Origin: UMGS1883 sp045636425
GTDB taxonomy: Bacteria; Bacillota; Clostridia; UMGS1883
Length of the DNA: 64,000 bases
Reading direction: 5' to 3'
Assembly (NCBI GenBank): GCA_045636425.1
Contig: JAZTXM010000014.1
Location: 1 to 64,000 of the forward strand
Shown: positions 1 to 7,336 of the stretch, in pieces
Position numbering within the stretch: the stretch's first letter is position 1
Layout of the letters: each line of letters begins with the position of its first letter
The notes under the pieces: generated by a model
Database searches by the model: none
What the model was told of the DNA's origin: nothing
What the model saw: only the letters and a program-made list of their open reading frames with translations
Made by a program: the position numbers and the translations under genes

Positions 1-495
<495 letters not shown>

Positions 496-608
496 TAAAA
501 ACAGAAGAACGAAAGTTCTTTTGAGAGTGAGTTATTAAATCATGTGAGCATTATTCAATTTTGAGATTGCAAAGCAACCTCAAAGAGGTATTATACCTCA
601 ACTAAATA

Positions 609-725
609 TTCGGTGACTATGACGCAGAGGTCACACCCGTTCCCATTCCGAACACGGTAGTTAAGCTCTGCAGTGCTGATGATACTTGGCGGGAAGCTGC
701 CCGGGAAAGTAGGTCGTCGCCGGAA
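609..725 (+). rRNA. 5S ribosomal RNA
   Basis: The 117-nt segment has the 5S signature CCCATTCCGAACACGG and a closing stem between TTCGGTGAC at the 5' end and GTCGCCGGAA at the 3' end. It follows the 23S gene by about 110 nt, the usual 23S-5S order. Confidence 0.96.
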
Positions 726-733
726 CAAAAAAG

Positions 734-763
734 AAGAGTACTTACGTATGTAGGTACTCTTTT
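734..763 (+). terminator. rRNA operon terminator
   Basis: AAGAGTAC (734-741) pairs with GTACTCTT (754-761) and is followed by a T-rich tract, giving a Rho-independent terminator 8 nt after the 5S gene. Confidence 0.85.
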
Positions 764-1038
764 GTTTTGCGGAAAAATGAAATGAGATTGTATCATTGTT
801 CGGAATGGTCACTCCGTTCCCATTTCTCCACGGTAAAAGCCTTAAAAACCCATTCCTAAGCACAATCTATACTTGTTAAATTTCCGTGTATGCGATTTGC
901 CGGCTTTACAAGGTTACCACCTTGTTTCATCCTTACGCATCGCCCACACGAAAATTTTCCTGCGTATATACCGCACTTCGAAATAGGTTTTCAAGGCTGC
1001 TCTGCAGTGCTGGTTAACCTCTCGGGAAGACGCCCTAC
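764..1038. other. Folded intergenic stretch after the rRNA operon
   Basis: I find no convincing gene here. The strongest structure is a long hairpin at 885-950: CGTGT and GCGAT on the left pair with ATCGC and ACACG on the right, around an inner ACAAGGT/ACCTTGT hairpin (908-925). A 75-codon open frame starting at 890 runs straight through this hairpin and the repeat array and has no ribosome site, so it is not called. Confidence 0.5.
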
Positions 1039-1210
1039 AGCTAAATTCGCCTGCGGCGAGCTAAATGTGCATAGCACGCTAAATTACTTCGTAGCTAAAT
1101 TGCCTGACGGCAGCTAAGGCGAATTTAATTTAGCTGTTTCGAAGAAACAATTTCGCTATCGAATGAAATGAGATAATTTCGCTTTGAGCTTTAGCTCAAA
1201 ATTTAGCTAA
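1039..1210. repeat. Chained-hairpin array 1 (GCTAAAT linker)
   Basis: Four short hairpins are separated by a constant GCTAAAT linker. Linkers lie at 1040-1046, 1060-1066, 1078-1084 and 1094-1100. The hairpins between them differ in sequence but each is self-complementary: TCGCC/GGCGA, GTGC/GCAC, TAC/GTA and TGCC/GGCA. From about 1121 the linker appears inverted (ATTTAGC, ATTTCGC) between further hairpins such as GTTTC/GAAAC and TTTGAGC/GCTCAAA. TAAATTCGCC (1042-1051) can also pair with GGCGAATTTA (1118-1127), closing the first half. The same design recurs at 59017-59107. Confidence 0.8.
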
Positions 1211-1263
1211 AACAGGTGGCTTGCCGGCAATTCGCCTTGCCGATGCTTCATTGATGTAACTTT

Positions 1264-1407
1264 TTACTTTTTTGTGTTTGTATGTGACCTTAATATGATA
1301 TTTATATATTGAGACAAAGAACGGTCGTCATTCTCTGCAAGGATTCGTAATTTTTCTAAAATATCACTATCAATAGTTATGCTTATTTTTTCTTTTAACG
1401 GTTTCAA
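1264..1407 (-). CDS. Ribbon-helix-helix (CopG/Arc-type) DNA-binding protein, 47 aa
   Basis: This small gene reads from a TTG start (1407-1405) preceded by GAGGTGA seven bases upstream, to TAA at 1264-1266. The product begins MKPLKEKISITIDSDILEK and continues with LRILAENDDRSLSQYINIIL, the beta-strand/helix/helix pattern of ribbon-helix-helix repressors and antitoxins. Such proteins bind short palindromes as dimers of dimers. It is divergent from the 75-aa gene at 1525, and the palindrome GTAGTAT-AAA-ATACTAC between them is a natural operator candidate. No toxin-like partner is recognisable, so a toxin-antitoxin role is only a possibility. The gene is A/T-rich like its neighbours. Confidence 0.75.
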   Translation of the reverse strand: MKPLKEKISITIDSDILEKLRILAENDDRSLSQYINIILRSHTNTKK

Positions 1408-1453
1408 AATGTATCACCTCATAAGATATTATATACTAAAATGCTACGAGATA

Positions 1454-1487
1454 TTGACAAATAGTATAAAGTAGTATAAAATACTAC
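1454..1487 (+). promoter_or_regulatory. Promoter with overlapping palindromic operator
   Basis: TTGACA (1454-1459) and TAAAAT (1477-1482) are separated by 17 bp and drive the 75-aa gene. A perfect 7-bp inverted repeat, GTAGTAT/ATACTAC (1471-1487), overlaps the -10 element, as expected for a repressor site; the adjacent ribbon-helix-helix protein is the likely ligand (inference). Confidence 0.7.
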
Positions 1488-1524
1488 TAATAAATGTAAG
1501 TGAAAGTTGCGATGGGGTGATAAA

Positions 1525-1752
1525 ATGGAAGAAACATACCGAAACTTATTGTGTCAAGAAATAGGGAGATACGTGTTGCGTGCAGTAGGAGATACTAATT
1601 TTGCAAGAGAGGTTGAAAACAGTGCTGTGAGTGCTTTAAAGGAAATTCAAGATATAATGTTAAATGATGAAACAGAAGACGGATATAAGGTAGTGCTAAT
1701 TGAAGATGTCCTTATAAAGTATAATTTAGATATAAGCCCTGTAAATGATTGA
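1525..1752 (+). CDS. Unknown small protein, 75 aa
   Basis: I do not recognise this protein. The ATG at 1525 is preferred over an in-frame TTG at 1507 because GGGGTG lies six bases upstream of it and the TTG has no ribosome site. The product starts MEETYRNLLCQEIGRYVLRA, is predicted largely alpha-helical, mostly acidic, and has no signal peptide or membrane segment. It has its own consensus promoter with a palindrome over the -10 box and ends before a clear terminator, so it is a single-gene unit divergent from the ribbon-helix-helix gene. A role linked to that regulator is inferred from position only. Confidence 0.6.
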   Translation: MEETYRNLLCQEIGRYVLRAVGDTNFAREVENSAVSALKEIQDIMLNDETEDGYKVVLIEDVLIKYNLDISPVND

Positions 1753-1774
1753 TTGAAGCAATCTTGTATATTAG

Positions 1775-1808
1775 AAAAGACACATCAAAAATGGTGTGTC
1801 TTTTTTTG
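1775..1808 (+). terminator. Rho-independent terminator
   Basis: AAAGACACA and TGTGTCTTT form a stem around a short loop, followed by a run of seven T residues; it ends the 75-aa gene unit. Confidence 0.85.
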
Positions 1809-1826
1809 TTGTTCAATTCATTTTGC

Positions 1827-1856
1827 AGGCTTGTGCCTCATATCGGCAAAGCCGAT
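1827..1856. repeat. Two small chained hairpins
   Basis: AGGC-TTGT-GCCT (1827-1838) is followed by ATCGGC-AAA-GCCGAT (1842-1856). The string GCCGATGCTT here also occurs near 1239, just after array 1, so this may be a detached fragment of the same repeat type. Confidence 0.45.
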
Positions 1857-1901
1857 GCTTTATGCTCTTAAATTCTTCGTTTTAACAAATTAAAAAAAAT
1901 A

Positions 1902-1930
1902 TTGCTAAAATATAAAAAATGTGATATTCT
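1902..1930 (+). promoter_or_regulatory. Promoter of leader RNA A
   Basis: TTGCTA (1902-1907) and TATTCT (1925-1930), spacing 17, place transcription start about seven bases downstream, at the GCCAA that opens the terminal stem of RNA A. Confidence 0.6.
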
Positions 1931-1934
1931 AAAT

Positions 1935-2150
1935 ATGCCAAACTAACTTAATAAATGGAAACTTAGGGGTATTTTTGTCTTTATACAGATAATATCTCCA
2001 ATTTAGGTTACTCTATCTTTATGAATTTGATAAAAATGCAAATTCCATTAGATAGAGTAATTGGTGAATATCCCACTTCTATTTAAGTTAGTTTGGCGAC
2101 TATCGGAGTTTGCGTTTTTTATGCGTCTGCTTCGGTAGGCGCATTTTTTA
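1935..2150 (+). ncRNA. Structured leader RNA A with intrinsic terminator
   Basis: A perfect 15-bp stem closes the element: 1937-1951 pairs with 2083-2097. Inside it are GGGGTATT (1966-1973) with AATATCCC (2067-2074), CCAA/TTGG, an 11-bp stem TTACTCTATCT/AGATAGAGTAA, and an apical GAATTTG/CAAATTC hairpin: one long rod with internal loops. After the stem comes a tail (GGCGACT...GGAG...TGCGTTTTT), then a 9-bp TTCG-loop hairpin (about 2122-2143) and six T. The ribosome site of the next gene follows the T run directly, the layout of a leader with a terminator-type switch. Promoter, stem, tail and terminator design match RNA B at 59261. I do not recognise it as a named riboswitch family; 6S-like RNA is an alternative reading. 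Confidence 0.65.
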
Positions 2151-2168
2151 TTTTAGGAGGTCTTCGTA

Positions 2169-2827
2169 TGAAAACAAAAGAGAAGAACATCGAAAAAGAA
2201 CAAGAAGTAAGAGAAAAGGGGTCAAAAACAAAGAATGTGGTTTCTGTTATCAGAGAAAGCAGAAAGCTTATAGTTTCGGTTCTTATTGTTGTGGTTATTA
2301 TTTCTTTTGTGATAAATTGGTTTTTACCAAATGAGAGAAAGGTAACAACGATTGCAGAATCTACATTAAAGGAAGTTATTGAAGAAAGTCAGCTTTCCAC
2401 AGTGGAATTCATCTATAATTCAATTACCACAGTTTCGGATAAGAAAAACAAGCCTAAATACCATGTTGCGTATAAGGGTACGGTTAAGGCAGGGTTTGAT
2501 TTTAACAAAATTACAACTGAAGTCGACGAAAAAAACAAAAAAATAGTTATAATTATCCCCGAAATTAAGATTAATTCAGTAAACATAAATGATAAGTCTT
2601 TTGATTTTATATTCAAAAAAGAAAAATATGACACCGAAACAACATTGCAAGAGGCATATAGAAAAAGCTATGAAGATCTTGAAAAGAAAGCAGAAACAAA
2701 TGAAACAATTAAAAAAATGGCATATGAAAATGCAATTGATGGTATGAAGGCTATAACGATTCCTCTGGAGTCAAAGCTCCCCGAGGGTTATTCCTTTGAA
2801 TTCAGAGAGGAGAGCGAGAAAGAATGA
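2169..2827 (+). CDS. DUF4230 membrane-anchored protein
   Basis: The start is the ATG at 2169, nine bases after AGGAGG; the longer open frame from 2093 runs through the RNA A terminator and is rejected. The 219-aa product has a basic cytoplasmic N-terminus, one transmembrane helix at about residues 38-56 (KLIVSVLIVVVIISFVINWF) and an extracytoplasmic region resembling DUF4230: an STVEF segment, a KVTAGFDF-like strand (VKAGFDF) and a helical C-terminal half. Members of that family have no established function. It overlaps the next gene by 4 nt (ATGA), so the two are translationally coupled. Expression is probably controlled by RNA A, whose terminator ends just before the ribosome site. Confidence 0.7.
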
Positions 2828-3396
2828 AGAAAATAATATCATTGTGTTTAATATTAATGATGTCATGCGGACTTTGTTCCTGCAAAGAACAAAACAGCGA
2901 AATTAAAATCGAACAAATAAGAATGTTATGTGAGCTTTCTACAGTAAAGGCTTATTACAACAATGTGGCTAAATCAAAAAAAGAAGACGGTAAAAAATGG
3001 TACAACGTGCTGGAAAAGGAGCGAGAGTTTTGGATTGAATATGATGGAGTTGCAGATATTGGTGTTGATGTAAAAAAAGTGAAAATAGAAATAAATGATG
3101 AGACTGTATATATTACTATGCCAAAAGCAGAGCTTTTGAACATACGAATTGTTAAAGAGACTTTTGATAAATCAAGCTATGTAACGAACAAAGATAGTTG
3201 GTGGGACAAGAATAAGATAACAACAGAGGATCAGCAAGGGGCAATTAATAAGGCTCAAGATGAGATGAAAAAAACAGTAAAAAAAGATGTGGTTTTATTT
3301 GAAAGGGCAGAGAGAATAGCTAAGGAAACTATAAAGAACTATATCGAAAAAATAGGTGAAATATCTGGGACGAAATTTAACGTGGTGTGGAAATAA
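2824..3396 (+). CDS. DUF4230-like lipoprotein
   Basis: The 190-aa product begins MKKIISLCLILMMSCGLCSC, a lipoprotein signal with cysteines in a lipobox-like context. The rest resembles the preceding gene: LSTVKAYYNNV matches its LSTVEFIYNS, and both carry a central VDVKKVKIEINDETVYITMP-type strand pair followed by charged helices. It is therefore a paralog anchored by lipid instead of a helix. It overlaps the upstream gene by four bases. Function is unknown; two membrane-tethered paralogs made from one transcript suggest a heteromeric envelope component (inference). Confidence 0.65.
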   Translation: MKKIISLCLILMMSCGLCSCKEQNSEIKIEQIRMLCELSTVKAYYNNVAKSKKEDGKKWYNVLEKEREFWIEYDGVADIGVDVKKVKIEINDETVYITMPKAELLNIRIVKETFDKSSYVTNKDSWWDKNKITTEDQQGAINKAQDEMKKTVKKDVVLFERAERIAKETIKNYIEKIGEISGTKFNVVWK

Positions 3397-3424
3397 TAAG
3401 CGTGAGGTAAATGACAAAAATAAA

Positions 3425-3859
3425 ATGGGCATATTAAAATTCATAATACAAAAATCAGCAATTAAAGCCGCAGAAAATATTGCTATCATAGCGGCTGATA
3501 CGGTTAATAATTATGTTGATAAAAAACAGATAAAAACTAAAGTAACTAAAAAAGCAAAAGCACCTAAAGAAACCGATGAAAATCCGGGCGTGGTTTATTA
3601 CAAAGTACCAACGGCTGCCGATGATTACATAGGGGAAGACAAGGACACAGCTTTTTTTGAACTTAAAGCATACGGATTTGAAAACATTGTGTTGTTGCCC
3701 AAAAAAGATTTGGTTACAGGATGGTTAAATAAAGACGGAGAAATCATCAGCGTTAAAATTAACGGAAAAAGTGATTTTAAGAAAAACTCCAAATTTCCTG
3801 CAAGGTCACGTGTGACAATTGAATATCATGCTTTTCGTGATAAAGGGGATGTCACGTGA
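3425..3859 (+). CDS. Hypothetical protein with C-terminal PASTA-like domain
   Basis: I place the start at the ATG at 3425 (144 aa); the open frame extends upstream to a GTG at 3356 inside the previous gene, and neither has a good ribosome site (GAGG at about 3403 is far), so the start is uncertain. The N-terminal half is a basic, Ala/Ile-rich helical stretch with a Lys-rich linker. The C-terminal half (KAYGFENIVLLPKKDLVTGW, then DGEIISVKINGKSDF and VTIEYH) looks like the PASTA-like module common in small Firmicutes envelope proteins. It is co-directional with and probably in the same transcript as the two DUF4230 genes. Confidence 0.5.
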   Translation: MGILKFIIQKSAIKAAENIAIIAADTVNNYVDKKQIKTKVTKKAKAPKETDENPGVVYYKVPTAADDYIGEDKDTAFFELKAYGFENIVLLPKKDLVTGWLNKDGEIISVKINGKSDFKKNSKFPARSRVTIEYHAFRDKGDVT

Positions 3860-4078
3860 CAATGGGGACGGGGCAGTTTTTGTTACATTTTGTATAAATA
3901 AATCATACAATAAAACAAAGACAAGACGGTGAGAAAATTTCTTTTCCGGTCTTGTCTTTGTTCTAACATAGGAAATTACTCGCCTTGTGAGTAATTTTAC
4001 TTGTTTCAAACAAGCGTACCGACCTGCCCCAAGAGTGGGGACAGGGGGTGTTGAAGTGTGACATTTAGTCACGCTTTT
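3851..4078. repeat. REP-like palindromic region with hairpin cluster
   Basis: Between the convergent hypothetical gene and lplA, GGGGCAG (3870-3876) pairs with CTGCCCC (4024-4030). They enclose a 13-bp hairpin ACAAAGACAAGAC/GTCTTGTCTTTGT (3915-3961), an AAATTACTC/GAGTAATTT hairpin (about 3974-3998) and a CTTGTTT/AAACAAG hairpin (about 4000-4014). The GACAATGGGGACGGG start and the GTGGGGACAGG near the end resemble repeats that accompany REP-associated tyrosine transposases in Firmicutes (inference from memory). A GTGTGAC/GTCACGC hairpin with six T at the right end may terminate the upstream transcript. No transposase is present. Confidence 0.45.
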
Positions 4079-5056
4079 TTATATCTCCTGTTCTTTTAAA
4101 AGAAGCGATATATCCTTTGCAAGAGAGGGGGGCAATGAGGAAAGAAGTGATTTTTCCATATCCTCAATATTAAAGCGAATGTTAAGAAGTGCCGACTGAA
4201 GCTTTTCGGCAAGGGTAAAGTCCATAGAGTCGGTATAAGCTTTTACTCCTTCAATAATTCCGTTTTTAACCTGCAATTGAAGCTGAAGCTGTCCCCAGTC
4301 AAAGCCCTTGTCACAGGAAAAGGAAAAGGGGGCACTGCCTCCGTAAAGAAAATCATCAGATTGATATTTTTCTGCGAGCTCCTCAATTTGAGGACTGCTG
4401 AGTTTAGTTAATAATGCGGCTTTCAGATTATAAACCTTTTCAAAGGCACAAATCATATGTTTTTTCATTTCCTCGCAGGTAAGTGATGGGGAAAGCTCGG
4501 AGAGATTCACCACCCTTGAACGCACCGATTTAACTCCTTTCGCCTCAAGCTTTGCCTTAGACGGAGTAAGGTAGCGTTGCATTTTTTCGGTGTCGGCACA
4601 AACCATCAGCGTTCCGTGATGATAGGCGTTGCCCTTGGAATTATAAAAAGCATTTCCCGAAAACTTTCGATTATCTGCTAAAATATCATTTCTGCCGCTA
4701 AGCTCAGTTTCAATCCCTGCAAGGCGGCATGCCTCACGAATCACCTGCATCTGCCGAGGCAAATCATAATTTTTTTCACTGCATAAAAATGTGAAATTAA
4801 GATTTCCCACGTCGTGGAAAACTGCACCGCCGCCTGAAAGACGCCTGGCAATTTTTCCGCCCTCTTTTTCCAAAAGGGGGCAGTTACATTCTGCCCACGG
4901 ATTCTGATTTCTGCCGATTACCACCGTGTTTTCATTCTGCCATAAGTAAAGACGGCAACAATTTTCGGGCGTAGTGTCAAACAAGTATTTCTCCGTCGCC
5001 AAATTCCTGTATGGGTCAAAGGAATCGGATATGTATATTTGTATATTTTCTATCAT
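4079..5056 (-). CDS. lplA: Lipoate-protein ligase A
   Basis: The 325-aa enzyme activates free lipoate with ATP and attaches it to the lipoyl lysine of E2 (and of GcvH where present). The RRLSGGGAVFHD motif is at residues 71-82, the lipoate-binding KFSGNAF lysine at about 131, and the C-terminal accessory domain is present, so it is full length and of the bacterial LplA type. It is transcribed from TTGACT (5097-5102) and TAGAAT (5074-5079 on the minus strand, spacing 17), back to back with the promoter of the DeoR gene. The partner is very likely the E2 subunit encoded at 6077, which has one lipoyl domain; the arrangement implies that this complex relies on scavenged lipoate. Confidence 0.92.
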   Translation of the reverse strand: MIENIQIYISDSFDPYRNLATEKYLFDTTPENCCRLYLWQNENTVVIGRNQNPWAECNCPLLEKEGGKIARRLSGGGAVFHDVGNLNFTFLCSEKNYDLPRQMQVIREACRLAGIETELSGRNDILADNRKFSGNAFYNSKGNAYHHGTLMVCADTEKMQRYLTPSKAKLEAKGVKSVRSRVVNLSELSPSLTCEEMKKHMICAFEKVYNLKAALLTKLSSPQIEELAEKYQSDDFLYGGSAPFSFSCDKGFDWGQLQLQLQVKNGIIEGVKAYTDSMDFTLAEKLQSALLNIRFNIEDMEKSLLSSLPPSLAKDISLLLKEQEI

Positions 5057-5073
5057 ATTATCACCCGGTTACT

Positions 5074-5102
5074 ATTCTAAATTATTTTCGGAAAATAGTC
5101 AA
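5074..5102 (-). promoter_or_regulatory. lplA promoter
   Basis: On the minus strand TTGACT and TAGAAT are separated by 17 bp, with GGGTGAT just upstream of the lplA ATG. Its -35 box lies only seven bases from that of the divergent deoR promoter. Confidence 0.65.
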
Positions 5103-5109
5103 TAACATC

Positions 5110-5147
5110 TTGAAAAAATGATACAATTATGTTAAAATATGTTATAA
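5110..5147 (+). promoter_or_regulatory. Promoter and putative operator of the DeoR gene
   Basis: TTGAAA (5110-5115) and TAAAAT (5133-5138) are 17 bp apart. The 19-bp motif ATGTTAAAATATGTTATAA (5129-5147) covers the -10 box and matches ATGTTAAAACATGTTACAA in the E2 promoter (6025-6043) at 17 of 19 positions. A shared site over both promoters is best read as the DeoR operator, giving autoregulation. Confidence 0.7.
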
Positions 5148-5152
5148 ATGTT

Positions 5153-5177
5153 ACCCATACAAACATTTTGTATGGGT
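5153..5177 (+). other. Leader hairpin before deoR ribosome site
   Basis: ACCCATACAA (5153-5162) and TTGTATGGGT (5168-5177) form a perfect 10-bp hairpin ending just before AGGAGG. It has no T run, so it is more likely an mRNA-stability or translation element than a terminator. Confidence 0.55.
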
Positions 5178-5193
5178 GTTTCAGGAGGATGTT

Positions 5194-5943
5194 ATGAACA
5201 GCATTCGCAGAGAACGGATAAAGGAATACATAGATAATAAAGATATTGCTACAATAAAGGAGCTTCAGGCACTTCTTCCCGATATTTCCCTGATGACTCT
5301 GCATCGTGACCTTGGCGTGTTGGAACAGCAGGGGGTACTGGTGAAGCACCGCGGAGGTGTAAGGTCTGTGCACAGACCGGGAGATCTGGAGTTTAATGTA
5401 AGGCTTCGTGATAATAACAAGGGAAAGCTCGCTATGGCGCAAAAGGCGTTGACACTTCTTAAAACGCACAACTGTGTTTTTTTAGATGCGGGCACATCTA
5501 ATCTCTTTGTCGCACAAAGCCTGCCCGACATAAGTCTGGGTGTTATTACCACAAGCCCGGGAATTGCCCTGGAGCTGTGCCGACTCAGTAACCCCGCCGT
5601 CACCGTATGCGGAGGCACGCTTAACCGTAACAATCAGTCAATCTGTGGACAAAATACTTTGGAAATGCTTAGAAATATTAACATAGATATTGCATTTATA
5701 GGCGTATCGGGATGCAGTGCCGATGTGGGCTTTACCTGCGGTACGGAGGCAGATATGCTCGTTAAAAAGCTTGTCATTGAAAAGGCTCGCACCAGCGTTT
5801 TGATGTGCGGGGCGGAAAAGCTTAAAAGACTGATGCCTTACACCTTTGCAACCATGGAGGATGTGGACTATATAATAAGTGACAGGCCTTTGCCCGAGGA
5901 ATATGTGAGGCAGGCAGAAAAATACAAGGTTACACTTTTGTAG
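5194..5943 (+). CDS. DeoR-family transcriptional regulator 1
   Basis: The start is the ATG at 5194 behind AGGAGG; an upstream in-frame GTG (5176) lies before the ribosome site. The 249-aa product has the N-terminal winged helix (ISLMTLHRDLGVLEQQGVL and the HRGGVRS wing) and a C-terminal DeoRC sugar-phosphate-sensing domain with DAGTSNLFVAQSL and CGGTLNRNNQS. Family members repress sugar or sugar-phosphate catabolic operons and are released by a phosphorylated intermediate. It has its own promoter and terminator. The motif at its promoter is repeated in the promoter of the adjacent dehydrogenase operon, so it probably represses both (inference). The inducer is unknown. Confidence 0.88.
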   Translation: MNSIRRERIKEYIDNKDIATIKELQALLPDISLMTLHRDLGVLEQQGVLVKHRGGVRSVHRPGDLEFNVRLRDNNKGKLAMAQKALTLLKTHNCVFLDAGTSNLFVAQSLPDISLGVITTSPGIALELCRLSNPAVTVCGGTLNRNNQSICGQNTLEMLRNINIDIAFIGVSGCSADVGFTCGTEADMLVKKLVIEKARTSVLMCGAEKLKRLMPYTFATMEDVDYIISDRPLPEEYVRQAEKYKVTLL

Positions 5944-5965
5944 AAAATAGCTTCTTCATTATCGG

Positions 5966-6001
5966 AGAAAGATACCGACTTTCGGTTATCTTTCTTTTTT
6001 T
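5966..6001 (+). terminator. Terminator after deoR 1
   Basis: AGAAAGAT with CCGA pairs with TCGG and ATCTTTCT around a CTT loop, followed by a run of T. It separates deoR from the E2-E3-E1 operon. Confidence 0.8.
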
Positions 6002-6015
6002 GTGCAAAAAAAGAA

Positions 6016-6044
6016 TTGACGAAAATGTTAAAACATGTTACAAT
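6016..6044 (+). promoter_or_regulatory. Promoter/operator of the dehydrogenase operon
   Basis: TTGACG (6016-6021) and TACAAT (6039-6044) have 17-bp spacing. The repeat ATGTTAAAACATGTTA fills the spacer, so a bound repressor would block RNA polymerase directly. Confidence 0.75.
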
Positions 6045-6076
6045 TAACAATATATCAAGATGGGGAGGTTTTTGTT

Positions 6077-7324
6077 TTGGCAAATGCTGTAATTATGCCC
6101 AAAGCCGGTATTACTGTTGAAAGCTGTATTATCGGTAAATGGGAGAAGAACATAGGCGATAAAATAAACATAGGTGATATTCTCTTCACCTATGAGACAG
6201 ACAAGGCAACATTTGAATGTGAATCCACCGAGGAGGGAACATTGCTCGAAATCTTTTTCGGAGACGGGGACGAGGTTCCGTGTCTTATGAATGTTTGCGC
6301 AATAGGAAATGAGGGTGAGGATTGCAGTACACTTCGCCCGGGCGGTGCAGGAGAAGCCGCACCGGTACAAGAGGAAGCTCCTGTATTGGAGACACCCGCA
6401 CAGGCAGTTTCAGCACCCGTAGAAACAACCGTGAGTGCGGATGGAAAAACTGCTATCTCTCCCAGAGCGAAAAAGCTTGCGGAGCGTGCAGGGGTTGATG
6501 CAACACTAGCAACACCTACAGGCCCCAACGGAAGAATAATAGAGCGTGATGTAAGAACACTTATGGAAAATCCCGTGGCAGTCAAGGAAGCTCCCGCAGC
6601 GGCTCCTGTAGCTTCAGCTATTCCCGAGGCAGAGTATGAGGATGTGAAGTTCAGCGGTATCCGCCGTGCTATCAGTAAGTCCATGCACACATCACTTTCC
6701 ACAATGGCACAGCTTACGCATAACACATCCTTTGATGCTACTGCAATACTCGCATACAGAAAGCTTCTTAAAGCCTCCGAGGGTGAGTGCAGCGGTATCA
6801 CACTGGGCGATATAGTCCTTTATGCAGTTTCAAGAACTCTTTTGAATCATCCCGATTTGAATGCACATATGCTTGATGATAATACTATCAGACTCTTTAA
6901 GCACGTTAACCTTGGCGTTGCGGTAGACACTCCCAGAGGTCTTATGGTACCCACTATCTTTAATGCAGACCAAAAGAGCCTGCTTGAAATCTCAAAAGAG
7001 GTTAAGGAGCTGGCGGCTGCCTGCCGTGAGGGTAATATCAGCCCCGACAAGCTTTCGGGCGGTACCTTTACCGTTTCAAATCTCGGAAATATGGGAGTTG
7101 AGTCCTTTACACCCGTTATTAATCCTCCGCAGACGGGAATATTGGGTGTTTGCGGAACAATCGACCGTGTTAAAAAGGGTAAGGACGGAGAAATCAAGAT
7201 TTATCCCGCAATGGGACTCAGCCTTACATATGACCACCGTGCTGTGGACGGTACACCGGCGGCACGCTTCCAGAAAGAGCTTGGCTACAATCTTGAAAAC
7301 TTTACCATGCTTTTAGCGAAATAA
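6077..7324 (+). CDS. Dihydrolipoamide acyltransferase (E2 subunit)
   Basis: The chosen start is TTG at 6077, nine bases after GGGGAGG; the frame's earlier ATG (6035) precedes the ribosome site. The 415-aa core enzyme transfers acyl groups from lipoamide to CoA. Domains: one N-terminal lipoyl domain with the lipoylated lysine in ETDKA (about Lys43), an Ala/Pro-rich linker, a peripheral-subunit-binding domain at about 118-155 (ISPRAKKLAERAGV, GPNGRIIERDV), and the catalytic domain with DHRAVDG (His about 387, the HxxxDG motif). It is the first gene of the E2-E3-E1 operon. The acyl substrate (acetyl from pyruvate or acetoin, or another 2-oxoacid) cannot be told from sequence. Confidence 0.9.
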   Translation: MANAVIMPKAGITVESCIIGKWEKNIGDKINIGDILFTYETDKATFECESTEEGTLLEIFFGDGDEVPCLMNVCAIGNEGEDCSTLRPGGAGEAAPVQEEAPVLETPAQAVSAPVETTVSADGKTAISPRAKKLAERAGVDATLATPTGPNGRIIERDVRTLMENPVAVKEAPAAAPVASAIPEAEYEDVKFSGIRRAISKSMHTSLSTMAQLTHNTSFDATAILAYRKLLKASEGECSGITLGDIVLYAVSRTLLNHPDLNAHMLDDNTIRLFKHVNLGVAVDTPRGLMVPTIFNADQKSLLEISKEVKELAAACREGNISPDKLSGGTFTVSNLGNMGVESFTPVINPPQTGILGVCGTIDRVKKGKDGEIKIYPAMGLSLTYDHRAVDGTPAARFQKELGYNLENFTMLLAK

Positions 7325-7336
7325 AGGAGAAACGAT

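Noticed and set aside
890..1117. 75-codon open frame through the post-rRNA region
   Set aside because: It runs through a long hairpin and the repeat array, has no ribosome site, and its product has no recognisable pattern.
1039..1210. CRISPR array
   Set aside because: The repeated unit is only seven bases and the intervening segments are themselves palindromes of varying length; no cas genes are present.
1937..2097. 6S RNA
   Set aside because: The long rod with internal loops is 6S-like, but two very different copies with a conserved 3' tail leading into terminators before coding genes fit a leader RNA better. Not excluded.
2093..2168. Upstream start of the DUF4230 gene
   Set aside because: This part is the 3' arm of RNA A, its tail and terminator; AGGAGG is correctly placed for the ATG at 2169.
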